This document shows, piece by piece, positions 1 through 10,296 of a stretch of DNA of 64,000 bases; the first letter of the stretch is position 1, and each line of letters begins with the position of its first letter. Position numbers and translations under genes: made by a program. The stretch is from Mesorhabditis belari. Its lineage: Eukaryota; Nematoda; Chromadorea; Rhabditida; Rhabditidae. The DNA is taken from the NCBI GenBank assembly GCA_958450365.1, contig CAUEEP010000855.1, positions 62,001-126,000 of the forward strand, in the 5' to 3' direction. The notes under the pieces are model-generated. The model saw only the letters and a program-made list of their open reading frames with translations. It did no database searches and was not told where the DNA came from.

Positions 1-207
1 TTCATTTCATTTAGTCTTTCAATTGAAACTTCGGGTTTTATTAGTCTAAACTTTTAGAAAAATTCATTCAAGGCGATCTTGGGAAGAAATCGCCCAGTGC
101 TGCATAGTTTTGCTCAGCGGTGAAGTCATCTTTGTGAGCGGTGTCGTTTGTTAGCTGAAAAGTCATTTAGTAAGCTAAATAGTAGCATACATCTTTTATT
201 TTCTTCC

Positions 208-346
208 AATTTACCATCTACAATCTATAATCTACAATCTACAATCTACAATCTACAATCTATAATCTACAATCTATATCTACAATCTACAATCTACAAT
301 CTACAATCTACAATCTATAATCTACAATCTATAGTCTACAATAGAG
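208..346. repeat. CTACAAT minisatellite
   Basis: Tandem copies of a 7-base unit (AATCTAC, with AATCTAT variants), roughly twenty in a row. The array abuts and probably cuts the 3' end of the carboxypeptidase exon on the minus strand: coding similarity stops where the array begins. Confidence 0.9.
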
Positions 347-634
347 TGTTTTCCTTTTTGTATTCAACATCCGAATCAACCTGTGTATTGTAGGAGAAAC
401 CGACGCCAATCGGTTCCTCAAGAAAAAGCACGTTCGCAAACTGAAATGCTGAAATGACCGAAAAACTTTCTCTAGAATTGTTTAGAATGTTTAGATTCAG
501 TTTTAAGCATACAAGTTTCGCATATAAAACCTTTTCCCAAGCGTAAACATTCTCATAAAGCGACTCTCCATCACGATTCACGTAAAATGGACCCAACTCT
601 TCAAAAGCTCCGGCAAAAGACGAACAACCAGGCC
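336..634 (-). CDS. Serine carboxypeptidase (peptidase S10), internal fragment
   Basis: Two exons on the minus strand, 531-634 and 336-440, separated by a 90-nt intron that starts gttttat and ends atttcag. The first encodes [17 protein letters not shown] followed by a YENVYAW-type stretch. The second encodes [16 protein letters not shown]. These are the oxyanion-hole block (NGGPGCSS) and the following E-x-P-x-GVGFSY block of the cathepsin A/carboxypeptidase Y family, which cleaves C-terminal residues in lysosomes or outside the cell. The upstream exon with the PLLLWLNG part, the catalytic serine block (GESYAG) and the Asp and His blocks are all absent. The frame runs into a TAG at 336-338 inside a CTACAAT minisatellite. 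The frame across the intron is open, so this fragment itself is not visibly damaged. It is either a truncated pseudogene or a gene split by repeat expansion or misassembly. The family call is firm; function is doubtful. Confidence 0.8.
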
Positions 635-644
635 CTGAAATCAT

Positions 645-1412
645 ATAATTTATGTGAAAATGTAAACGAACAGCTTCTTTAGCTCGATTAGTTACCCAAC
701 TCTTTATAGTAAAGCCTCAAAGCAAAACCCCCGGATGCTTTTTTAGCAACAATAAACAAACAACAACAAGAACAATTGTGTAAAGATGTAAACACAAAGC
801 TTCTAATGCACGCAGTTATTATTTCATTTCATTTGATTCATTTACCCAATTTTTCTTATTTAAATACTCTTATTAAATACTCTTAAAACCCAAGTATTAA
901 AGGGAAAAATTGAGCGTACTTTATACTTACCGTAAATACTGTAATACTGTAATACTGTAATACTGTAATAGTACCCTACCCCCATGATAACGGTGCGGAG
1001 TGTTGCGTAGTCGAGCTTTGAACGAGTTTTTCTCGACACTGGTTTATGCTACAATGGTTTATGCTTAGGTATCAAAAAACAGCTGAGATTCAGGGCTATT
1101 TTTTGATACTGAAGACGCATTTGTTGGAAAGTAGGGGTGCTTTGAAAAAAATGGAATACTAAAAATCTTTGGTAACTTTTGCGACTACGCGACTGTACGA
1201 GCCGGGTTGGGGTCACTATTCGGTCGGGGAGAATGAGTCGGCGCCGAAAATCAAAGAAATTTCTAAAACTTATAGTAGACTTTGTCAAATGATACGCGTT
1301 TGATATCCGTAGAAGGGTAACTAATTTTCTACAAAATAATATTTAAAAGAGAACTCAAACAGCGCCTCAACTCAACAAAGAATCATTTTTTCACAAAATC
1401 GATAAACTGTCA
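645..1412. other. Gene-free AT-rich stretch with dispersed repeats
   Basis: No coding signal seen. It holds a short ACTGTAAT tandem repeat at about 933-969. A segment at 966-1056 reappears inverted at about 12161-12256. At 1187-1246 lies a motif (GGGGAGAATGAGTCGGCG) that recurs at 12133 and 16127, so this is a dispersed repeat family. Confidence 0.6.
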
Positions 1413-2827
1413 TCTAGACTAAACGGTTGGAGGGATCTTTCTGGAAATTTGGTAACTTTTGTAATTGAGTGTGCTCTATTTTTTTATATAAAAACCAAAG
1501 GAGGTTTATGTGGAAGAAACTGTTCAAATGATGAGTCGGACTCTTTGCCATTTTAACCAGCTGCGTTTCGAAGTTCATCAACGTCACGAAAGAAAAGCTT
1601 CTAAAATGTCGTCGTCGCTAATGTGATAACTAAAGTAGAGATAATGAAGTGTCAAAGATCCCGTACCTTGTTCCTGTTCTTAAACTTTCAATAGGATAGC
1701 ATCATTGAATTAGCTAGAAGGTAAATTTCAACTGAACAACTGAATTAATAGCTGAACAGCTGAACAGCTGAACAACTGAATTAACAGCTGAACAATTGAA
1801 TTAACAGCTGAACAGTTTCAGTTCAAAGTTAGGGATTCAAAATTGCTCAGAAACTCTGTAAACGTTTACTTTCTGATGCAGTTGTTTTCTTGTTTTCTTG
1901 AAACAATGCGGAAATGGTGAGGTTTTTCTCTGAAGTCACACTGAAGAACGAACAACTTTGAAAGATTGAGTTCTGTTTGGGGTTCTTGCAGACACATTGG
2001 GGGATCGCTGTCGGCCATCGATCATCGTTCGCACCCCAACCGGCCACCCGGCAAGAGTAGTCATTCGTTATCTGAAATTCGATCTAAAGTGCACTTGGTG
2101 CTCGAATTGAATCGGCTGGTGGGTGGATCGAATTATAATATTATTTATAATATTATAATATTATTCACTGAACTAACTGAGCATTCTGAAAGACCCAGCT
2201 AACGTTCATTTGACGCTATTCATTTCACTCTCTTTCATTCATTTCACTCTGATTTAACAAAAATTCAATATCAATCTTTCAAAGTTGTTCGTTCTTCAGT
2301 GTGACTTCAGAGAAAAACCTCACCATTTCCGCATTGTTTCAAGAAAACAAGAAAACAACTGCATCAGAAAGTAAACGTTTACAGAGTTTCTGAGCAATTT
2401 TGAATCCCTAACTTTGAACTGAAACTGTTCAGCTGTTAATTCAATTGTTCAGCTGTTAATTCAGTTGTTCAGCTGTTCAGCTGTTCAGCTATTAATTCAG
2501 TTGTTCAGTTGAAATTTACCTTCTAGCTAATTCAATGATGCTATCCTATTGAAAGTTTAAGAACAGGAACAAGGTACGGGATCTTTGACACTTCATTATC
2601 TCTACTTTAGTTATCACATTAGCGACGACGACATTTTAGAAGCTTTTCTTTCGTGACGTTGATGAACTTCGAAACGCAGCTGGTTAAAATGGCAAAGAGT
2701 CCGACTCATCATTTGAACAGTTTCTTCCACATAAACCTCCTTTGGTTTTTATATAAAAAAATAGAGCACACTCAATTACAAAAGTTACCAAATTTCCAGA
2801 AAGATCCCTCCAACCGTTTAGTCTAGA
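1413..2827. mobile_element. 1.4 kb foldback element with 557-bp inverted arms
   Basis: Arms 1413-1969 and 2271-2827 are near-perfect reverse complements of equal length (557 bp), starting TCTAGACTAAACGG and ending with its complement, around a 301-bp loop (1970-2270). Inside each arm is an AGCTGAAC-type tandem repeat. The loop begins after a splice-acceptor-like TTCTTGCAG and holds a GC-richer stretch (about 1988-2125) that stays open in one frame (SLSAIDHRSHPNRPPGKSS), then AT-rich sequence. This may be a captured exon, which is inference. No target-site duplication is obvious and no transposase is present, so it would be non-autonomous, or a palindromic duplication made during repair. Confidence 0.75.
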
Positions 2828-2837
2828 GAAATTAGAA

Positions 2838-2870
2838 ATTTTACCTGTTTACACAGGTAAAATTTTTTGC
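2838..2870. repeat. Short hairpin beside the foldback element
   Basis: AAATTTTACCTGT and its complement ACAGGTAAAATTTT face each other across a two- to four-base loop, immediately outside the right foldback arm. Confidence 0.6.
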
Positions 2871-2914
2871 TAGTTTGTTAGCCTCTTTGAATTCAGGATA
2901 TCAATTTGTTTGCC

Positions 2915-3454
2915 ATGCCACCAGTTACTTCAATGCAAAAAACACAAAAATCGTTTGATTTCACCTCTCCTCCGCCATCGAATCCATCGAAACCACCAAT
3001 GATGCAATTTGGTTCGAATACTACGCAAAGTTGGAGAGCTGCTGGAAGGGTGGGTTTATGGTTCAGTTATACACAAAATGCGTTCGTTTTAGTCGCTTGC
3101 TCTCCTTGATTATCCGACTTGGTTTGTTGTTTTTAGGATAGTTTTTTAATAAATTAATTTTAGTGCATTGGACCTGATGGACGAACCACTGCGTCCGTGT
3201 CTTTTAAAGAATTTCTTTACAGAGTGCGCGAACATAGTATGTTAACTTTAATCTGTCTATTTATGTTGGTATTTTTTTCAATATTAAGATGTCCCAATTG
3301 TATCTCTCTTTGTTTACCGTGCAAACCGCTGGTCCAGTCTAAACCGGATTTTTTAGAATTTGGTAGCCCGATCAACTTTGTTTCATGTTTTCAGGCTTTT
3401 TCTTGTGATTTCTTTACCTTCTTTATTTGGTCATTTTTGTCCGCTTTACTTTAG
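2915..3454 (+). CDS. Putative two-exon gene, hydrophobic C-terminus
   Basis: I do not recognise this gene. Exon 1 would start at ATG 2915, behind the acceptor-like TTGAATTCAG (a possible trans-splice site), and run to 3049. It encodes a Ser/Pro/Gln-rich segment (TSPPPSNPSKPPMMQFGS). After a donor GTGGGT and an acceptor AATTTTAG, exon 2 (3164-3454) keeps the frame and gives CIGPDGRTTASVSFKEF, then a hydrophobic stretch (LT-L-ICLFMLVFFSIL) and several cysteines before a stop. The summed model is about 141 residues, possibly a small membrane protein. The frame and splice sites agree, but the second exon is low in complexity and could be chance. A donor inside exon 2 and further exons, including the 3670 segment, are possible. 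Confidence 0.3.
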
Positions 3455-3669
3455 TGACTTTAGTGCAGATAACTGCTTTTGTTTATCTGTTACGTCCGAA
3501 TGCGACAACAATGAGTGTGTAATAAAAAAAATCAGTAACATGTGCGTAGTAAAAAAAGGTTTTGTTTAAGTTGATTGTTGTGTCTTGATTTTAAGCTGAT
3601 TGTTGATTGTTGTGTCTTGTTGTCTAGGGTCTTGACATTCCGATCTTTTCCTCGTTGAGTTGCAGAAGC

Positions 3670-3936
3670 ATGTATGTTGTTTACGTATTCGAAAGGCAAG
3701 AAAGTGCTAATGCAGAGAGCTCGGTGAAGACGGCCGCAAAGAAATCGGCTAAAGAAGAACTAGCCAAAGGCAAGAAGAAGCCCACAGTTTGTTGCATTTT
3801 AAGTATATTTTCTACGGTGCTTCTAGTAGTATTATTAAACGGGTCTCAGCCCTTCAGCTCCGAGGAGCAACTTTGCACGGTTGGTACCATCTGCACTGTC
3901 GTCGGCTTTTTAAAAACATTATTAGTAACTGTCTAA
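3670..3936 (+). CDS. Putative exon with Lys/Ala-rich segment and membrane helix
   Basis: Starts at ATG 3670, five bases after the acceptor GAGTTGCAG, and is open for 88 codons. The product has a charged AAKKSAKEELAKGKKK stretch followed by a predicted membrane helix (CCILSIFSTVLLVVLL). It could be the last exon of the 2915 model, a separate small tail-anchored protein, or chance. A second frame over the 3' half is also open (to 4016), which weakens the call. No family recognised. Confidence 0.3.
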   Translation: MYVVYVFERQESANAESSVKTAAKKSAKEELAKGKKKPTVCCILSIFSTVLLVVLLNGSQPFSSEEQLCTVGTICTVVGFLKTLLVTV

Positions 3937-4590
3937 GCAACAGAAAATCGAAAACAAAAAAATTGAGAAAGGAAACAAAATTATTTTATTGGTTGTCTTT
4001 TGCGTGCGAAACTTAATATTTTAATGCAGCATCGAACCATAGGGATTGAAAGGAAGACACACTCGAAAGAACCAGTTGCAATAAAACGACTGAGGACAGG
4101 ATTTCACATGGCTAAATTTCAAATAAGTAAAGCAAAAATGTGCAATTAGTTTTCATATTTGTATTATTATTGTCTTGTGTTTTCTCAAAGATTAAAATTG
4201 CTTTCAGCTCGTAACCGCTTCAAAAATCGATTGCTACAGATTGCTCGATTCTTGATCCTGAACTGGCCCTCCTAAGCTTAGTTTCACTTTGCTGTAGTAA
4301 CTTGAGGCTGCGGGCAAGCTAGTAAAGTAGTAGCCCGCGAGATGCTCTGCCTGAAGCTTAGCATTGCATTGAGTTTTAAGCAACGGCTTACCGACTCTCC
4401 ACGATTTGCTAGATATTATAGTTTCAAGGAGTTGAAAACTTTGGTACTTTGTCAAATGATCCAATAATTTTGTGGAGGCTTTGGCTGGATATTCAGAAAC
4501 ATCTTTGTTCAAAAGTTAAACATTAAATTAAAAACTAAGGTCCTAAGAAAAATTTTTAAGATTCCTTAAAGAATTCATCAATCTGAATAA

Positions 4591-4745
4591 ACACCGAGGA
4601 GCGAACTGTCACAACTTTGGATCAAATCAATCAAAACAATCACAACTTTGGATCAAATCCAATTGGATCCATTGGATCCATTGGATTGGATCCAAAGTTG
4701 TGATTGATCTGAACAATCGAAGCTACAGTTGGCTCCTCGGCGTTT
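4591..4745. repeat. Small foldback (about 155 bp)
   Basis: Outer arms CGAGGAGC and GCTCCTCG, inner arms CAATCACAACTTTGGATC and complement, with a TTGGATCCA tandem repeat in the centre. No coding content. Confidence 0.7.
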
Positions 4746-4954
4746 CTTCACATTAACTCTTAGCAATACATTTCCTGAAATCTCAGAAAAACTACCTAGA
4801 TCTCGCTGTTCTTTTCAAATTTATCCAAGTTAAGCCCCTCTTCCAGTACTCCGTGCTTCCTACTACAAGGTTTAACTGTTACGAATACTATTTCTGAAAT
4901 TTTCTGAAATTAAAGAAAAACTACCGTAACCTCGCTGTCCCCTAGGCTCGCTTT

Positions 4955-5290
4955 GAGAATTCCGTGTCTTGTATTTCAAACATAGAAGTTTTGTTTTTTG
5001 CCTTGACGCTAATTCTTGGCTTAACGATGTCCAACTTGCCGTTGACGTTACTTGTCAATGGTTTCAAATTGACGATCGCAAAACTTCCAAACAAAACAAA
5101 ACAAACAAAACCCCAATTCATCACCAAAAAACCCTTGTGAACTCAAAGTTTACAGCAGACCCCCAGAACACAATTTCATTTTACTGCCTTCAAAACACAA
5201 GACAAAGTACCAAAGTTTTCAACTCCTTAGAGAGTTTCAACTTCTTTTCTGAAGAGAAGAGATTTCAAAACCCGTGCCTATCAAAAAAAA
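4955..5290. repeat. Dispersed repeat, family also at 24775, 32150 and 38040
   Basis: The block beginning CTTGTATTTCAAACATA recurs at about 24780-25060, 32165-32440 and 38090-38420 (partly inverted or rearranged). Open frames here are repeat-derived and not conserved between copies. Confidence 0.6.
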
Positions 5291-6339
5291 GGCTAATAAA
5301 AAGACTTTATGATAGATAAGGCCATGACAATCGGGGCAAAAAATGGGTCGGAAACTGTCACAAAAAACATCGGCACGGGACGATCACTCAAAAACTTTAT
5401 GAGCAAACAGATAAGGCATTCCTAAGTCGAGTTTTTGTAAAATATTATAAGCCGAAGTGTCCGATAAAGATAAGGCTTCTGGGTGGGCTGTTTTCAAAGT
5501 GGGCGTATGCCAAAGGTCGCTGGAGACACTGCAGTTTTTATTGGATCATTTGACTCCACAAAATTATTGGATCATTTGACAAAGTACCAAAGTTTTCAAC
5601 TCCTTGAAACTATAATATCTAGCAAATCAAAACCCAAACCCTTTCTTTATTTTTTTGAGAATGAACCCTGATACAGCCAGCCAAAAAACTTCATTGAAGA
5701 AATTGATAAGGCTTGCTCTCCATTCACACTTAAAAACCAGTGCGAAACGACCACCCGAAAAGACTACTGGCTATGAGCCTGTCAAGACCAAAATACTTTA
5801 AAGATAATAAGATGAAATTGTTTATTTGGGTGGTGTTCGGTGAATTTCGGGTTAAAAGGGTGGATTTAGATGGCAATGAAAGGGTGATTAGATTGTCTAA
5901 AAAGTTTTTTTGGGGTAGACACGGGTTTTGAATTCATATCAAGTCTCTTTATAGGTTTTGCTTTAGGTTTACTCAAGTATTGAAAAAGGAAAAAGGAAAG
6001 ACGAAAATTGGGTGAGCAAAATGGAACTGACTTCGACAATATGACAATAAAAGCATTAAATGTCTGAGTGAATTGAATTCGAAACTACAGTGTCTCCAGC
6101 GACCTTTGGCCTAGTTCATCATTGCAAAAAGCCCACCCAAAAGGCTTATCTTCAGCCGACTACGGCGCCTAAAATTTTCCCAAAAAATTCGATTCAAGAA
6201 TGCCTTATCTGTTTGCTCATAAAGTTTTTGAGCGATCATCCCATACCGACGTTCTTGTCGACAGTTCCCGACTGATTGTTTGCCCCGATTTTCATGGCCT
6301 TATCTATCATAAGGTTTTTGGTGGTCTTTTATTAGGGCT
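5291..6339. mobile_element. Inverted-repeat element, arms of about 250 bp
   Basis: Left arm 5291-5537 (starting near GGCTAATAAA, containing GATAGATAAGGCCATGACAA) and right arm 6083-6339 are reverse complements with moderate divergence. The spacer is about 545 bp. A third, single-arm copy lies at about 31845-32005. No protein content seen. It looks like a foldback or MITE-like family. Confidence 0.65.
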
Positions 6340-6478
6340 TTTTTGGGGTAGACACGGGTTTTGAATTCATATCAAGTCTCTTTATAGGTTTTGCTTTAGG
6401 TTTACTCAAGTATTGAAAAAGGAAAAAGGAAAGACGAAAATGGGGTGAGCAAACTGGAACTGACTTCGACAATATGAG
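5909..6478. repeat. Direct repeat pair (5909-6045 and 6339-6478)
   Basis: About 137 bp starting TTTTGGGGTAGACACGGG and ending GACTTCGACAATATGA occurs twice in the same orientation with very few differences, overlapping the inner and outer edges of the inverted-repeat element. Confidence 0.75.
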
Positions 6479-6479
6479 A

Positions 6480-7398
6480 CAATTTTCGAGTAGGAGCTTG
6501 ACCTGGTTTTTGAGTCCAGCCTCGGTTGAATTGATTGTGTTCTTAACTTGGCAGGGTCCGGAAATTGGGTCTTGCTCCAACTCTAGTTATCATAATACAG
6601 GGTATTCAATATTGATGGAGAATTTTACGTTTCAAGGTTGTTCAACGCTCCCAAGAAATTATTAAGATTTTATGCAGGGCGGAAGAAAACTTGGTGCGAC
6701 TATGCATAAAAACCGGACAAAGTTTCCGATCTACACCCGTCGAATGAAGAAAAAGGGCTAATAGGAAATTTTTTGCGGGGTACGGTACCTCATCCACGCA
6801 TCCACGCTTTAGCGCTTTCGTGATAGCCCCTTAAAAGGATCTATCCTAAAACCCGCCGACCAAAACAGCGCCGCCAAAACAGCGACGAGCAAGAAAATTA
6901 TTTCCTAGATTTTTGCTTTTGCTTTTTCTTTGCTGTCTTTAACTTTTTCTGTCCACTTCTTCTGTTTTCAGGGTAAAAAAAGGCGGAGAATCCGATTTTT
7001 TTAAGCTTTACGCATAGAAACCTGCGATAGCGTTTATTAAAGTGATTTCGACCAAGAATAACAAATTTTTTTCCTTTTACGGCCTGGTTTTTAACGTTTT
7101 CACTAACTTTTTATTTTTGTATGTAACAAAGCAATCTGAAACTGCACGAGGCGTTGCTGCATACTCATCATCGTCCTCTTATCATCACGGACCAACCTGA
7201 AATTTTGAGGTATATTTTAGCCGCTTTATGGATGAATGACTTAATATTTGGTTCGCCTAGTCATTTAGCATTTTTATTTTGCGGGTAATCAGTCGTCCAC
7301 AGTCAGCCAGACTTGCTTTCTTGAACCAATTTTCTAGGAAATCGGTTATTTTCTGAAAATTCGATACTAAAACACTTGATCTAACCAAATTTTCCCAG
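6480..7398 (+). other. No firm gene; exon-like stretches
   Basis: Intron-like AT-rich sequence with a TGTTTTCAG acceptor at about 6971. A coding-looking stretch at about 7133-7205 (LKLHEALLHTHHRPLIITDQ) ends in GAG/GTATAT. Its phase does not match the exon at 7399, so I do not join them. Confidence 0.3.
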
Positions 7399-7565
7399 CT
7401 GGCCTCATTTCTTCACTTCCCAATCTCTACGATATTCTCCAATATGAGAATCGCTCCTGGAAATGGCCTGGGATTCCGATTCAAATCTTTCAATTGCTCC
7501 TCAAATTGGGCACAAACTTTTATGCGACTTTTACCGCATGGATTGTCATCATTTACATAAAAGAG
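7399..7565 (+). CDS. Orphan internal exon of unknown gene
   Basis: A single exon bounded by acceptor TTTTCCCAG and donor GTGAGA, open in one frame for 55 codons. The product includes LPNLYDILQYENRSWKWPG and ends in an aromatic, hydrophobic stretch (NFYATFTAWIVIIYIKE) that may be a membrane helix. No family recognised. The 3' part (from 7471) is duplicated at 36715 together with about 900 bp of downstream non-coding sequence, so at least one copy of the exon is a fragment. No adjoining exon with matching phase was found. Confidence 0.4.
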
Positions 7566-8487
7566 GTGAGATTTCATAAAAGAAATGATAAGGATTAAAT
7601 TTTCTGATTTTAGTATCGTCAACCGGTTCTCTAGAAGTTCTTTTCTTTATGTTATTGTGATCAACAAAAAACTGGGATGAGTAAGACGTCGAAACAAGCA
7701 ACAACTCTTATCATTTCCAACTCTTATCATTGATGCTTTTAAATAAAACCCATTTATGATTGGTGATTGTGAGCAATTGTACAATACGAATACGTAAAAT
7801 TCGGAACAATTTGATAGAAATGAATCTGGAAAATGAAACTGGAGGATCTCGGCTATGTAACTTAGAAAGAAGACCAGAATAGCACGATTTATGAGAACAA
7901 AGCCGAGGAAAACCAGGCTTGAGCTTTATCTAAAACAAAGTTATAAAATAGTCTAGTTAAGATAAAAAACTGCAACTCAAAAAACCCGTTTGTCAGTGTT
8001 CAACCTTCAGCTGATTACACCCCACCTCTTTCTCGAGAATTTCTCTCCTCCTCATTCTTGATTTTCTTTCCTCCCGTCAGTCTTTATTGGTTTCATTTTG
8101 TAAATTTTGAACAACGACGCAGCTATTCTTCAAGACCCGCTTACACGCTCGCATAGCTGTTTTATTTTCTAAATGTTTTTTAAAGATACATTCCATACAT
8201 CTTTCAGTTCAAATTCCTGTGCTTAGCCCGCCTTTTTCCTTTTCAAACGCCCGCCACTCGCGCCGCGCTTGCGTTATTAATCAAATGCATCTTGGGGCGT
8301 CGCGTACTCTTTTCTCAAACGGTCTTGCCTCTTTCTGACAGAAAATTTCCGCCTTTTTTGACATTTTAGAAATCTTTCTGGTTTTTCTCTAAATTTAGTC
8401 CTCTTTAAATCTGTTTCCTTATACTTATTTCCAACCCAATAGATAGGTTGAATTTACCGGCCTTTTCCTTGTATATTTCAAATGGTT
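7471..8487. repeat. 1.0 kb duplicated segment, copy 1 of 2
   Basis: Nearly identical to 36715-37732 (same orientation), from GGATTCCGATTCAAATC to TATTTCAAATGGTT. Both ends are sharp. The segment starts inside the orphan exon and includes pyrimidine-rich non-coding sequence related to the modules at 9357 and 13376. Confidence 0.85.
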
Positions 8488-10296
8488 TCATGGTTTCAAG
8501 GCAGAGACTAGAGGTTCTTCATTTATTGTATCTCTAACATTTCTCTATTGTCAAATCTTGAAAGCACACACGACTGTCAGTTCTCGTCGGCCGGCGGTCG
8601 GAAAAGCGGAAAATATTTTAGTCTTTCTCTGCATGCCTATTGGTGTTTTCGAATCTCTTGCCGAGACCGATCCACCGTAGCGATGACAGAAGAGGTCGGG
8701 GGAGCCCGAGACGGGCACAGAGGGAGCCCCCGGAGGGACGCAGTTCGAGAGATGTGGCATTTCGAAAGAGGTTAGAGAAAAAAGGCAGACCATTGACTCT
8801 CTTCATTCGTTCTACTCTCTAGCTTTTCTCTAGCTTTTAGCACTTCTGGGTGGCGCGATCGATGGTCTTTTTGCTCTCTTTTCCACCTTTTTTATTCAAT
8901 TTTTCTTTCACTGATTACACCCCACCTCTTTCTCGAAAATTTCTCTCCTATATATTTGCAAAAAAAAACACTTTTCGACGCTTTATTGCTCTTATAAACT
9001 TTTAGAGATGAGCTTTTTCGAAATTTGACTAAACTGTGCAAAATGTAGAATGCAGTTAATCTCCTTCCTCCTTCTTAATTAGAAGTTTTATATTAAAACT
9101 TTTTATAAAAATTATGTCTATAGTGATGTGAAATAAAGAAAAAAATCGAATGGATTAATGGATCGCGGAGAGAAGGGAGGGAAGAGAAAAGAGAGAAAGG
9201 AATGGGACAACATTGTGCTTGTTGTGTAGTGAGTTCGGGGTTTATCATTTTGTATCCAATAGCTATGGTAGCTTTTCGCGACGTAGACAAATTGTTATAA
9301 GTACAATAACTTCATAGGAGTACTGTAACTTCTGATGGGTACATAACTAACTATGTTAACTAATATGACAACCTTGTTCTTGTTTCTCTAGTTTTTGTCC
9401 TCAATCTTCTTTCTCTAGTTCATTTTCCACTTCTAAATCCCGCCAAGAGTCTGTGATTTGCGGGCTTTTCTTTTCCCTGATGGGCAGGGGCGTCGCGTGC
9501 TTTTCTCTCAATCGATCTTGTCTTTTTCCGACCAGAAAATTTCCGCATTTTCGTATCATCATTTTGAAATCTTTCTGGCTTCTAACTTAGATTGAGGAAT
9601 AGAAGCAAAACAGTTTAAAGAAAATGCATTTATGATTGCTCCAGTTTGATCAGTATGGTAAATTATGCCAGATTAACTGCATTCTACATTTTGCACACTT
9701 TGGGATTACTCATAACGAATTGGTGCCGCTTTTTCAACCGTTTCTCCTTTTTGGCACTTTCCTCCCAGATTGCTTCTAAATAAAATCAGCTCAAAACACA
9801 AGTAAACCTAACCGCTAGTTTTTATCAGCTCCCTTTTTTGACTTGCATTCTGCTTTGAATCGAGCAAAAATTGAACAACTATTCTTCAAGACCCGCTTTC
9901 ACGTTCGCATCGCTTCAACCCCTTTCCAACGTTTCACTTTCCTCTCTAGTTCTGTTCTCAATATTCTTTCTCTAGTTCTTGTTTTCATTTACGTTCGCAT
10001 AGCTGCCCTATTTCTTAAATGTTTTTAAAATACAACGTTCATACACCTTTCACTTTAAAATCCCGCCAAAAGTCTGTGATATGCCGCCTTTTCACTTTTT
10101 CAAACCTCCGCCATTTGCGTCTGGCGTCTCTTCGCGTCTGGCGTCTCGGCGTCTCTTCTCTCGATTGGTCTTGCCTCTTTCTAACAAGAAAATTTCCGCA
10201 TTTTTTGGACATTTTTGAAATCTTTGGTTTCTCTCATTGTATCTCTAACATTTCTTTATTGTCAGTTCTTCAAGGCACACACGAGTGTCAGTTCTC
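8488..10296. repeat. Mosaic of related repeat modules
   Basis: No gene supported. Modules such as CTTCTGGGTGGCGCGATCG (8845, 10535 and inverted at 23580 and 24130), CGTCGGCCGGCGGTCG (8586, 10297) and AGACCCGCTTTCACG (9890, 13910) recur in different orders. Open frames in the GC-richer part at 8550-8800 exist in several frames at once and show no codon-like pattern. Confidence 0.55.
9357..9985. repeat. 630-bp direct repeat, copy 1
   Basis: Matches 13376-14005 almost base for base, from TAACTAATATGACAACC to TCTAGTTCTTGTTTT. A flanking AGGAGTACTGTAACTTC block is shared too (9316, 13209, and inverted near 23670). No coding content. Confidence 0.85.

Noticed and set aside
4234..4512. 92-codon minus-strand open frame
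   Set aside because: Part of it (TKLLDHLTKYQSFQLLETII) reappears on the plus strand at 5555-5635, so it is a dispersed repeat rather than a conserved gene.
8548..8822. Overlapping open frames in a GC-richer stretch
   Set aside because: Open on both strands at once, lie in a module repeated at 10262 where the frames are broken, and show no motif.
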